In this document: positions 54,747 through 62,532 of the stretch, one piece after another
How the letters are laid out: each line of letters starts with the position of its first letter
How positions within the stretch are numbered: position 1 is the stretch's first letter
Source: Acidobacteriota bacterium
GTDB lineage: Bacteria > Acidobacteriota > Thermoanaerobaculia > UBA5066
Length of the DNA: 64,000 nt
Assembly: GCA_029781975.1 (NCBI GenBank)
Contig: JAKOVQ010000010.1
Location: forward strand, 1-64,000
Reading direction: 5' to 3'
Position numbers and translations under genes: made by a program
The notes under the pieces: model-generated
Databases searched by the model: none
What the model was told of the DNA's origin: nothing
Seen by the model: the letters and a program-made list of their open reading frames with translations, nothing else

Positions 54747-55322
54747 CTATACGGTGTCCCGCGGCAAAAGATCTCGGAGGGCCTGGCGGGCCCGGAACAG
54801 CTTGTTCTTGACCGTCCCGAGGGGCATCCCCTTCAGGTCGGCGATCTCCTCGTACGGGAGCTCGCCGTAGTGCCGGAGGCTGATCAGCTCGCGGTAGTCG
54901 TCGGGGAGCCGCTCGATGGCCGCGTCCAGCCGCTCCCGGAGCCGGGCCCTGGAGAGGTCGGTGAGGGGGTCGGGCCCGGGGTCGACCGGGTCGATCCGCC
55001 GGACGTCGACCTCGTCGTCCATCGGGGCCGACTCGAGCGAGACGGTCTTGATCCGCCTTCGCCTCAGGTGGTCGATGGCGGCGTTGCCGGCGATCCGGAA
55101 GATCCAAGTGGAGAACCGGTAGCGGGGGTCGTACGAGTCGAGGGCGCCGTAGACCTTGACGAAGACCTCCTGCGTCACGTCGCGCGCGTCCTCCGGGTCG
55201 CCGAGGTAGCGGGCCACGAAACGGGCGAGCCGCATCTTGTAGCGGTCGACGAGGACGGCGAAGAGGTCCGGCTCGCCCGCGAGGATGCGGCGGACGAGCT
55301 CGGCGTCGTCGGCGGTCTCCAC
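54747..55322 (-). CDS. ECF-type sigma-70 factor
   Basis: A 191-residue sigma factor with region 2 (FAVLVDRYKMRLARFVARYLG, then DVTQEVFVKVYGALDSYD, WIFRIAGNAAIDHLRRRR) and region 4 (LPDDYRELISLRHYGELPYEEIA with LGTVKNKLFRARQAL). No extracytoplasmic extension. The GTG at 55322 is chosen because the conserved region begins 10 residues later and the longer frame upstream is not protein-like. It heads an operon with a putative anti-sigma factor and a polymer-forming-like membrane protein. Confidence 0.93.
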   Translation of the reverse strand: METADDAELVRRILAGEPDLFAVLVDRYKMRLARFVARYLGDPEDARDVTQEVFVKVYGALDSYDPRYRFSTWIFRIAGNAAIDHLRRRRIKTVSLESAPMDDEVDVRRIDPVDPGPDPLTDLSRARLRERLDAAIERLPDDYRELISLRHYGELPYEEIADLKGMPLGTVKNKLFRARQALRDLLPRDTV

Positions 55323-55467
55323 GCGCGCGATCGTGCCACAGCGCGCGACGGCGGACGCTCCGCCCCGCCGAAGTGACGTCAGGCGCTCGTTCCCCACGCG
55401 GGGCCGGACGCGCGCGGAAATGCGTGGGAGGAGGCGCGGAACGGTCACTTGGGAGCAAGAGGTGAAC

Positions 55468-56598
55468 ATGCGAAGAACCCGAACGCTCCTCGCCGCCCTC
55501 GTGGCCGCCGTTCCTCTCCTCGTCGCGCGCCCCGCGCCCGCGGCCCCGGACCCGTCGAGCGCCCTTCCGACCGTCGCGGTGGGGACCCTTCCCTCGCCGG
55601 CCGTGCCGGGTGACTCCGTGACGGTGGTCCTCTCCGGCATGTGGCCCGACGGCTGCGTCCCCGAGAACCACGCGACGTTCGTGACCGAGCGCGACGGCAA
55701 CGCGTTCAAGGTCACGCTCCGCTTCATCCCCTTCTCGGGCGGGTGCACGGCCGCGGTCTCCCCGTGGCGGCTCGAGGTCCCCGCCGGCGTCCTCGACGCC
55801 GGCACCTACACGGTCGCGCTCTGGCAGGAGCGAGCGCTCCAGGAGCCGATCCTTCTCGGCTCGGGCGCCTTCCAGGTCGCGGTCCCGATGAACGCGTTCT
55901 GGGTCCCCGGCTTCTCCTCCGGAGACGGGGCGTCGGCCATCGGCTCGACGCTCTCGGCGTTCAACGCCGGCGGCGAGACGGCCGAGGTCTCGCTGGTCGA
56001 GGCGTACGACGCGGCCGGGCCGCGGCCGCTCGCGGCGCCGCCGGCGACGCTCCTCCCCGGCCAGGCCGCCACGCTCGACACCCGCGACCTCAGGGCCGGG
56101 AGCCCGCTCCAGATGGTCCGCGTCGAGGCCTCTCCCGGCGTCGCCCTGAACGCCGCGCTCGAGCGCCTCTCGCATGGCGAGTCGCTCGGCCGGACGCCCG
56201 TCCCCGTCTTCTCCGCGCTCCTGCCGGCGGGGACCCGCGCCGTCGCCGGCGACGTCACCCTCGCCGCGGGCGAGTGCGGGGCGGCCGTCGAGCCGCGGAG
56301 GGTGAACGCCACCCTGTTCAACGGCGGAGACGAGACGGCCACCTTCGTCGTCACCTGGCCCGCCCCCTCGTCCGCGAACCCCACCGGCGTCTTCCGCCAG
56401 GAGGTCAAGGTGCAGGCGCGGACGCTGGTCCAGCTGAACAAGCTGACGCTCGACCTCCCCGGGCTCTGCCAGGGGACCCCCGCGTGGTTCACGATCAGCG
56501 CCGACCAGCCGTTCCTGGCCTACGTCTCGAGCGTCCGGCCCGACGGCAGGCCCGGCGTCCTTCCCTACGAGATCTTCCCGGCCCGTCCGGCGCTCTGA
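55468..56598 (+). CDS. Secreted beta-rich protein
   Basis: A 376-residue exported protein with a signal peptide ending near PAPAA (about residue 26). Residues about 28-135 are an Ig-like domain starting PTVAVGTLPSPAVPGDSVTV with two Cys that may pair. Residues about 138-370 form two further beta domains (STLSAFNAGGETAEVSLVEA; NATLFNGGDETATFVVTW), related in style to the repeats of the next gene. It has no catalytic motif. It is divergent from the sigma factor operon across 145 bases and could be one of its targets. AGAGGTG precedes the ATG. Confidence 0.7.
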   Translation: MRRTRTLLAALVAAVPLLVARPAPAAPDPSSALPTVAVGTLPSPAVPGDSVTVVLSGMWPDGCVPENHATFVTERDGNAFKVTLRFIPFSGGCTAAVSPWRLEVPAGVLDAGTYTVALWQERALQEPILLGSGAFQVAVPMNAFWVPGFSSGDGASAIGSTLSAFNAGGETAEVSLVEAYDAAGPRPLAAPPATLLPGQAATLDTRDLRAGSPLQMVRVEASPGVALNAALERLSHGESLGRTPVPVFSALLPAGTRAVAGDVTLAAGECGAAVEPRRVNATLFNGGDETATFVVTWPAPSSANPTGVFRQEVKVQARTLVQLNKLTLDLPGLCQGTPAWFTISADQPFLAYVSSVRPDGRPGVLPYEIFPARPAL

Positions 56599-56622
56599 CC
56601 AGGCGTCCCTCCGGGCGATCGA

Positions 56623-56652
56623 GCGGGAGGGGGCTTCGCGGCCCCCTCCCGC
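56623..56652 (+). terminator. Strong hairpin terminator
   Basis: GCGGGAGGGGG and CCCCCTCCCGC form an 11-bp perfect stem around CTTCGCGG, 24 bases after the stop at 56598. Outer bases CGATCGA/TTCGATCG extend it with a bulge. Confidence 0.6.
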
Positions 56653-56699
56653 GCTTCGATCGGACGCCATAATGGACGCCGCGATCCGGGAGGTGCGCC

Positions 56700-59549
56700 A
56701 TGCGCTCACGCCCCGCCGTCGTCCCGGGCGGCTGGTTCCTCCTCCTCGCCGCTCTCCTCCCGCAGCCTGCCCGCTCCGCGTCCCTCGCCGTTCCCGTGGT
56801 CCTCGACGTGCGGAGCGGCAGCGCCTGGTACCGGACCGAGCTGACCCTCACCAACCGGGGCGCCTCCGCCATCGACCTGACGCTCACCTACGTGGGCTCG
56901 ATCGGGGCGACCTCCGGCTCGGTGACCGAGACGCTCGCGGCGGGAGCTCAGCGGACGATCCCCGACGTCGTCGCGCACCTCAGGGCCGGCGGCCTCCACT
57001 TCCCCGACCCGGCGGCGGGCGAGCCGCAGGCGGGGACGCTCGTCGTCGGGCTCCCGGACGAGGCGGCCGCCTCGGTGAGCGTCCTCGCGCGGACGGCGAG
57101 CCCGACGTCGCCGCCGCAGCCCGAGGGGCGCGCGGGCCTCGCCTACCCGGCCCTGCCGCGCGCGTCGTGGGCGACGGACACCGCCGTCGTCTACGGCCTC
57201 CGCGCCACGGCGACCGACCGCTCGAACCTCGCCGTCTTCAACCCGACCGCACAGCCCGTCACGCTGCGGGTGACCGTCGTGAGCGGCAGCGGCGACGGCC
57301 GCTCGTTCGTCGTCGCCGCCGCCGAGACGCTCCCCCCCGGCGGCTGGAAGCAGTACGACGGAGTGATGGCGAAGGCCGGCCTCGCGAACGGCTGGGCGGT
57401 CGTCGAGCGGACGTCGGGGGAGGCGTTCGGCGCCTACGGCGTCGTGAACGACAACGGGACGAACGACGGCTCGTTCCTCGATCCCGTCGTCGCCGCCCCG
57501 CCCCTTCCGAGGCTCGTCGTCCCCGTCCTCGTCGAGACGCCCTCCTTCCGGACCGAGCTGATCCTCGCCAACAGGAGCGCCTCCCCCGCCCTGGTCAGCC
57601 TCTCCTACCGCGAATCGCTCGCGGCGGCAGGCGGCGCCGGGGGGACGGTGACGCTGACGCTGGCGGCGGGCGAGCAGCGGATCGTCCCCGAGGCGCTCCG
57701 GTTCCTGCACGGCCTCGGGCTCGACGTCGGCGCGGAAGGGAGCGCGAGCTTCGCGGGGAGCCTCCGCGTCTCGGCGGAGGGGACCGACCCGCGCGACCTC
57801 TTCGCCGCCGCGCGCGTCTCCTCGCTCTCCCCCGCCTCGGGCGCCTTCGGCGTCTTCCTTCCGGGGCTCCCCGACGACGCGCTCGCCTCCGACGAGGCGT
57901 TCGTCGCCGGGCTGACGAGCGGCGGCGAGACCCGGTCGAACGTCGCCCTCCTCCACGCGGGAGAGGCGGGCTCGGCGCCGCTCACGCTCGAGGTCCACGT
58001 CCACGACGGGGAGGCGGCGGGCGCGCCCGCGGGCGCCCCGGAGAGCGTCCGGCTGGCGGGCGGGGAGTGGCGGCAGCTGGCCGACCCGCTCCGCTCCCGC
58101 GGCGTGGCGAGCGGCTGGGTCCGCGTCCGCCGCGTCTCGGGGAGCGCCCCGTGGGCGGCCTACGGCGTCCTCAATGACGGCGACGCGCCCGGCGCGCGGA
58201 CGGGCGACGGCGCCTACGTCCCGATGGTCCGCGCGGAAGCGACGACGTCCCGGCTCGCCCCGTCCGACCTGACCTACCTCGGCGCCTTCCGCCTCCCCGA
58301 CGTCGGCGAGAGGCCGCAGACCTTCGCCTACGGCGGGAACGCGATGACGTTCCGCCCCGGAGGCGACCCGGGCGGGGCCTCCGACGGCTTCCCGGGCTCG
58401 CTCTTCGTGACGGGGCACGACCGGATCCCGTTCGGCGAGCTCCCCGACGGAGACCAGCTGGCCGAGGTGGGGATCCCCGAGCCGGGCCTCTCGCGTCAGG
58501 TCGACGACCTCCCCGTGGCGCCGCTCCTGCAGGGCTTCCGCGACGTGACGGGGGGGCTCTTCGCCGGCCTCGACGAGATCCCGCGTGTCGGCCTCCTCTA
58601 CCTCGACCGGCCCGAGACGGGGCCGAAGCTCCACGTCGCCTGGGGCCAGCACCTCCAGCCCGACCCTCCCGCGCCCTCGCACGCCTGGTGCGACCCGGCG
58701 CTCGCGACCCCGAGCCCGCGCGGGGCGTGGTTCCTCGGCGACGAGAGCCCCTACGCTGTGAACGGCTACCTCCTCGAGATCCCCGCCGCCTGGGCCGACG
58801 TTCACGCCGCGGGGCGCGTGATCGGGACGGGGCGCTATCGCGACGGCGGCTGGTCGGGGATGGGCCCCGCGCTCTTCGCCTACCGCCCCTGGACCGACGC
58901 GGCAGGGACGCCGCCTCCGGCCGGGACGCGCCTCGCCGACACGGCGCTCCTGCGGTACGCCACCTCGGTCGAGACCGACCGGATCGAGCGGTCGCTCTCC
59001 GGCTACCAGCACGCGGACGAGTGGGAAGGGGGGGCATGGGTCACGACGGCTTCCGGCAGGTCAGCCGTCGTCTTCGCCGGGACGAAGGGGATCGGGGCCC
59101 GGTACTGGTACGGCTACGTCAACCCCGCCGGCGCCGACCTCCCGTGCGTCGACGGCGCCTTCGTCGGCCAGTTCCCCGTCTGCCGGATGGCAGACGGGTC
59201 CCCCTGCCCTCCAGCCGACCTCGTCGAGTGCGCGGGCCACACCTCGAACCGCGGCTGGTGGAGCAGCCGCTTCGCCGCGCGCCTCCTTTTCTACGATCCG
59301 GCCGACCTCGCGCGCGTGGCGGCCGGTGGCCTCTCGCCCTGGGAGCCTCAGCCCTACGCGTCCCTCGACCTGGACGACCGGCTCTACCTCAACCCGTCCC
59401 GCGTCGACGAGGACGAGCTGGGGACGGGAGTCCAGCGGCGCTACCGGATCGGCGACGTCGCCTTCGACCGGGCGAGCGGGCTCCTCTACCTCCTCGAGCT
59501 CTTCGCCGACGGGGCCCGGCCCGTCGTCCACGTCTTCCGCGCGAGGTGA
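56700..59549 (+). CDS. Large secreted protein: two beta repeats plus propeller-like domain
   Basis: A 949-residue exported protein with a signal peptide ending near ARSAS (about residue 28). Two repeats of about 245 residues follow. The first begins VPVVLDVRSGSAWYRTELTL and ends AYGVVNDNGTNDGSF (about 31-260); the second begins VPVLVETPSFRTELIL and ends AAYGVLNDGDA (about 274-515). Residues about 525-949 form a different domain starting LTYLGAFRLPDV with many Trp/Tyr/Gly-rich strands and paired cysteines, propeller-like. No known catalytic motif. CATAAT (56668-56673) is a possible -10. It is not a known enzyme; surface adhesion or glycan binding is only a guess. Confidence 0.78.
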   Translation: MRSRPAVVPGGWFLLLAALLPQPARSASLAVPVVLDVRSGSAWYRTELTLTNRGASAIDLTLTYVGSIGATSGSVTETLAAGAQRTIPDVVAHLRAGGLHFPDPAAGEPQAGTLVVGLPDEAAASVSVLARTASPTSPPQPEGRAGLAYPALPRASWATDTAVVYGLRATATDRSNLAVFNPTAQPVTLRVTVVSGSGDGRSFVVAAAETLPPGGWKQYDGVMAKAGLANGWAVVERTSGEAFGAYGVVNDNGTNDGSFLDPVVAAPPLPRLVVPVLVETPSFRTELILANRSASPALVSLSYRESLAAAGGAGGTVTLTLAAGEQRIVPEALRFLHGLGLDVGAEGSASFAGSLRVSAEGTDPRDLFAAARVSSLSPASGAFGVFLPGLPDDALASDEAFVAGLTSGGETRSNVALLHAGEAGSAPLTLEVHVHDGEAAGAPAGAPESVRLAGGEWRQLADPLRSRGVASGWVRVRRVSGSAPWAAYGVLNDGDAPGARTGDGAYVPMVRAEATTSRLAPSDLTYLGAFRLPDVGERPQTFAYGGNAMTFRPGGDPGGASDGFPGSLFVTGHDRIPFGELPDGDQLAEVGIPEPGLSRQVDDLPVAPLLQGFRDVTGGLFAGLDEIPRVGLLYLDRPETGPKLHVAWGQHLQPDPPAPSHAWCDPALATPSPRGAWFLGDESPYAVNGYLLEIPAAWADVHAAGRVIGTGRYRDGGWSGMGPALFAYRPWTDAAGTPPPAGTRLADTALLRYATSVETDRIERSLSGYQHADEWEGGAWVTTASGRSAVVFAGTKGIGARYWYGYVNPAGADLPCVDGAFVGQFPVCRMADGSPCPPADLVECAGHTSNRGWWSSRFAARLLFYDPADLARVAAGGLSPWEPQPYASLDLDDRLYLNPSRVDEDELGTGVQRRYRIGDVAFDRASGLLYLLELFADGARPVVHVFRAR

Positions 59550-59559
59550 CCCTCTCGGC

Positions 59560-62313
59560 CTACGGCACCCGGCGGAAGCGCCAGAGCTCGCCCCTCTGGC
59601 CGACCCCCATCGCGAGGATGGAGCCGTTCGAGCCCCAGGCGACCGCGACGACGTCCCCCTCGAAGCGGACCGGCACCGGCGCCACGCTCGCCGTGGCGGG
59701 GTCGAGGATCCCCGGCGTCCAGGCCCCGCCGCCCCCGGTCGCGAGGACGACGAGGATCCGCCCGTCCTCTCCGACCGCCCGCCCCGAGAGCGGGGTCGGG
59801 GCGATCCGCTCGGTCCGCTGGTAGAGGACCTCGCGCTCCGACGGGTCGGCGCGCGAGCGAAGGACGAGGTGGACGCCGTCCGGCTCGTTCCTCTGGACGA
59901 CGAGGTCGCCGGTCCGCGGGTCGAACGCCACGCCGTCCCCGGCGCAGCGCCGCTCCAGCTTCCGCGACGCCAGGTCGACGGTCCAGACGGCGCCGGCGTC
60001 GGCGAGCGCGAGCGTCCCGCCGTCGGGGGACGCGGCGAGCGCCTTCGGCGCCGTGCTCCCCGGCAGGGGGAACCTGTCGAGGATCCGGCCGTCCGCGACC
60101 GACGCGACCGCCACCTTCGGCGGCGCGGCGACGCCCCCGAGGACGAAGGCGATCCGGTCGGAGCCGACCGGCGTCACCGGCGGCATCGCCGACTCCCGGG
60201 TGTCGAGGAGCGAGCGGACGTCGCCCGCCGTCCCGGCCGAGAGGAGGAGGCGCCGCCCAGAGGCGAGCGCCGGGACGACCACGCGGCCGTCCGGGAGCTC
60301 CACCGGAGCCATCGCGAGCGAGGCCGACGTGGAGGCGAGCCGCTCCGGGACCGGGCTCCCCGGCGAGATCCGGAGGAGCTCGGCAGGGCTCTCGCGCAGG
60401 AGGACGTAGACCGCCCCGTCGGGCGCGACAGAGATCGACCAGGGCTGCACCGTGAAGCCCAGGAGCGGGTGGACCGACTGGCCGTCGCGCGAGACGGCGA
60501 CCACCTGGAAGAGGTCCCCCTGCCGCACGACGCCGAGGACCTCGGTCCCGTCCGGGGCGGGGCAGAGCGGGGGGACGATCGGGATGCGCGAGAAAGGGCG
60601 GACCGCGCCGCTCGCCAGGTCGACGACGAGCGCCTGCCGCTCGGGGGACGCTCCCTTCGTCGCCACGCGGCCCCAGAGGAGCGCCTCCCGCCCGTCGGGG
60701 AAGACGCGGACCACGACCCGGGTCGACTCCGCCACGATCGGCGGCCCGACGGGCTGGAGCTGGTTCACGTCCGGGCGGAACGCCTGGAGCCGGAAGCTCC
60801 GATCCCTGTCGAGCCGCGCGACGAGGAGCCTCCCGTCCGGGAGGACCTCGGGCCCCTCCGCATCCTCCAGGACGAGCCTCTCCTCGCCCCCGATGGCCGG
60901 GACGGCAAAGACGCCGCGGGGGACGTCGGTCACCCGGTCGAAGAGGATCCGCGAGCTGTCCGCGGACCAGTCGACCTTGTCCACCGAGCCCGCATCGGTC
61001 CGCTTCGTCAGGACCGTCCAGTCCCCGGAGGCCGGGTCGAGGACGCCCACTTGCGTCGTCCCGCCGACCGGGGTGACGAACGCCACCCGCTTCCCGTCGG
61101 GAGAGACGCGCGGCGCGAGGATCCGCGCGCTCCCGCCCAGGACGAGGTCCCCCTTCCAGCGCGGGGCCTCGGGGAAGAGGCGCTCGCGCAGCCAGTAGCC
61201 GCCCGCGGCGGCCCCCCCGATCACGGCCAGCGCCCCGGCCGCGGCGAGGACGACCTTCCCCGCGCGCGCGGCAAGCGACGGCCTCGGGGCCGGCGGCGCC
61301 GCCTTCGGTGACGTTCCTGCAGGGACGGCCGCCGTCCTCCCGGGCTCCGCGACCGGACCGAGCTCCGGGGGCGCCGTCCGGACGGTCGCCTGCGGCGGCG
61401 GCGGAACGGCGCGGGTCGACGTGGAGAGGCCCGAGCTCTCCATCGCCGCCAGCGTCTCCACGTTGCGCTGGAGCTGGCGCAGCTCCCTCACGAGGTCCTT
61501 CGTCGACGCGTACCGCTCCTCGGGGTCCTTCGCGAGGCACCGGTCGACGACCCAACGGACCGGCGCGGGGACCTTCGGGTTCAGCCGCTGGATCGGCTCC
61601 GGCTCGTCCTGGATGATCGCGGTCAGCGTCTGGACGGGCGTCTCGCGCTGGAAGGCGCGTCGGCCCGTCGCCATCTCGTAGACGATCACCCCCAGCGAGA
61701 ACTGGTCCGACCGGTGGTCGAGCGGGCGCCCCGACGCCTGCTCGGGCGACATGTATCCCGGCGAGCCCACCACGAGCCCGGCCTGGGTCAGGTCCTGCGA
61801 CGCCCCGGCCCGCGCGCCCTCGCCTCCCTCCGGCTGGAAGAGCTTCGCCAGGCCGAAGTCGAGGACCTTCACGAAGCCGTCGCGCGTCACCATGACGTTC
61901 TCGGGCTTCAGGTCGCGATGGACGATCCCCGCCTCGTGGGCCCGCGCGACCCCCTCGGCCAGCTGGGTGGCGTAGGCGAGGAGCTTCTTCAGGGCCAGCG
62001 GCCCCGCGTTCATCACGTCGCGCAGGCTCATCCCCTCGACCAGCTCCATCGCGATGAACGGCATCCCGTTCGCCTGGCCGATCTGGTAGATCGTGACGAT
62101 GTTCGGGTGGTTGAGGTTCGACGCCGCGCGCGCCTCGTGGGCGAACCGGATCAGCCTCTCGCGGTCCGCCGACAGCCCGGCCGGCAGGACCTTCAGCGCG
62201 ACGTCGCGCCCCAGCCCCTCGTCACGCCCGCGGTAGACCTCCCCCATCCCTCCGGCGCCGAGGAGCGAGACGACCTCGAACGGCCCGAGCCGGGTCCCCG
62301 GGGGGAGCGGCAT
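59560..62313 (-). CDS. Ser/Thr protein kinase with extracytoplasmic beta-propeller
   Basis: A 917-residue PknB-type kinase. Residues about 10-275 are the kinase: LLGAGGMGEVYRG, Lys in VALKVLPAG, HRDLKPENVMV, LDFGLAKL and GSPGYMSPEQASG, all intact. A Pro/Ala linker leads to a membrane helix (about 353-375). Residues about 385-917 form WD40/PD40-like blades (SPDGKRVAFV, SADSSRILFDR, SPDGGTLALAD), a common Acidobacteriota arrangement for sensing outside the membrane. TAATCT ends eight bases before the ATG at 62313, fitting a leaderless or short-leader transcript. It converges on the secreted protein gene with 10 bases between stops. Confidence 0.94.
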   Translation of the reverse strand: MPLPPGTRLGPFEVVSLLGAGGMGEVYRGRDEGLGRDVALKVLPAGLSADRERLIRFAHEARAASNLNHPNIVTIYQIGQANGMPFIAMELVEGMSLRDVMNAGPLALKKLLAYATQLAEGVARAHEAGIVHRDLKPENVMVTRDGFVKVLDFGLAKLFQPEGGEGARAGASQDLTQAGLVVGSPGYMSPEQASGRPLDHRSDQFSLGVIVYEMATGRRAFQRETPVQTLTAIIQDEPEPIQRLNPKVPAPVRWVVDRCLAKDPEERYASTKDLVRELRQLQRNVETLAAMESSGLSTSTRAVPPPPQATVRTAPPELGPVAEPGRTAAVPAGTSPKAAPPAPRPSLAARAGKVVLAAAGALAVIGGAAAGGYWLRERLFPEAPRWKGDLVLGGSARILAPRVSPDGKRVAFVTPVGGTTQVGVLDPASGDWTVLTKRTDAGSVDKVDWSADSSRILFDRVTDVPRGVFAVPAIGGEERLVLEDAEGPEVLPDGRLLVARLDRDRSFRLQAFRPDVNQLQPVGPPIVAESTRVVVRVFPDGREALLWGRVATKGASPERQALVVDLASGAVRPFSRIPIVPPLCPAPDGTEVLGVVRQGDLFQVVAVSRDGQSVHPLLGFTVQPWSISVAPDGAVYVLLRESPAELLRISPGSPVPERLASTSASLAMAPVELPDGRVVVPALASGRRLLLSAGTAGDVRSLLDTRESAMPPVTPVGSDRIAFVLGGVAAPPKVAVASVADGRILDRFPLPGSTAPKALAASPDGGTLALADAGAVWTVDLASRKLERRCAGDGVAFDPRTGDLVVQRNEPDGVHLVLRSRADPSEREVLYQRTERIAPTPLSGRAVGEDGRILVVLATGGGGAWTPGILDPATASVAPVPVRFEGDVVAVAWGSNGSILAMGVGQRGELWRFRRVP

Positions 62314-62449
62314 GATCGGGCAGATTACCTCAGCGGACCGGCCCGATGCTCCGGCGATCCGGACGCCGCGCGCGCGCGGGGCCGCCGAGGCCCGGTCCTC
62401 GAAGGTCGTGCCGTTCGTGGAGCGCCGCGAAGGACCCGGAACGAAGACG

Positions 62450-62473
62450 ACGGGCGCCCCGGAGGGCGCCCGT
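62450..62473 (-). terminator. Terminator of the M13 peptidase gene
   Basis: ACGGGCGCCC and GGGCGCCCGT form a perfect 10-bp stem with a CGGA loop, 60 bases past the peptidase stop. On the minus strand it is followed by the T-containing CGTCTTCGTTCC. Confidence 0.65.
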
Positions 62474-62532
62474 CGTCCGTCACAGGTTCTCGAAAGGCAC
62501 GCGGCGCGGGCACGGGCCGGCGCCGCTGCCGG

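Noticed and set aside
54001-56709. A 902-residue minus-strand frame spanning the sigma operon and the secreted protein
   Set aside because: It runs through three clear genes in other frames and contains no recognisable fold.
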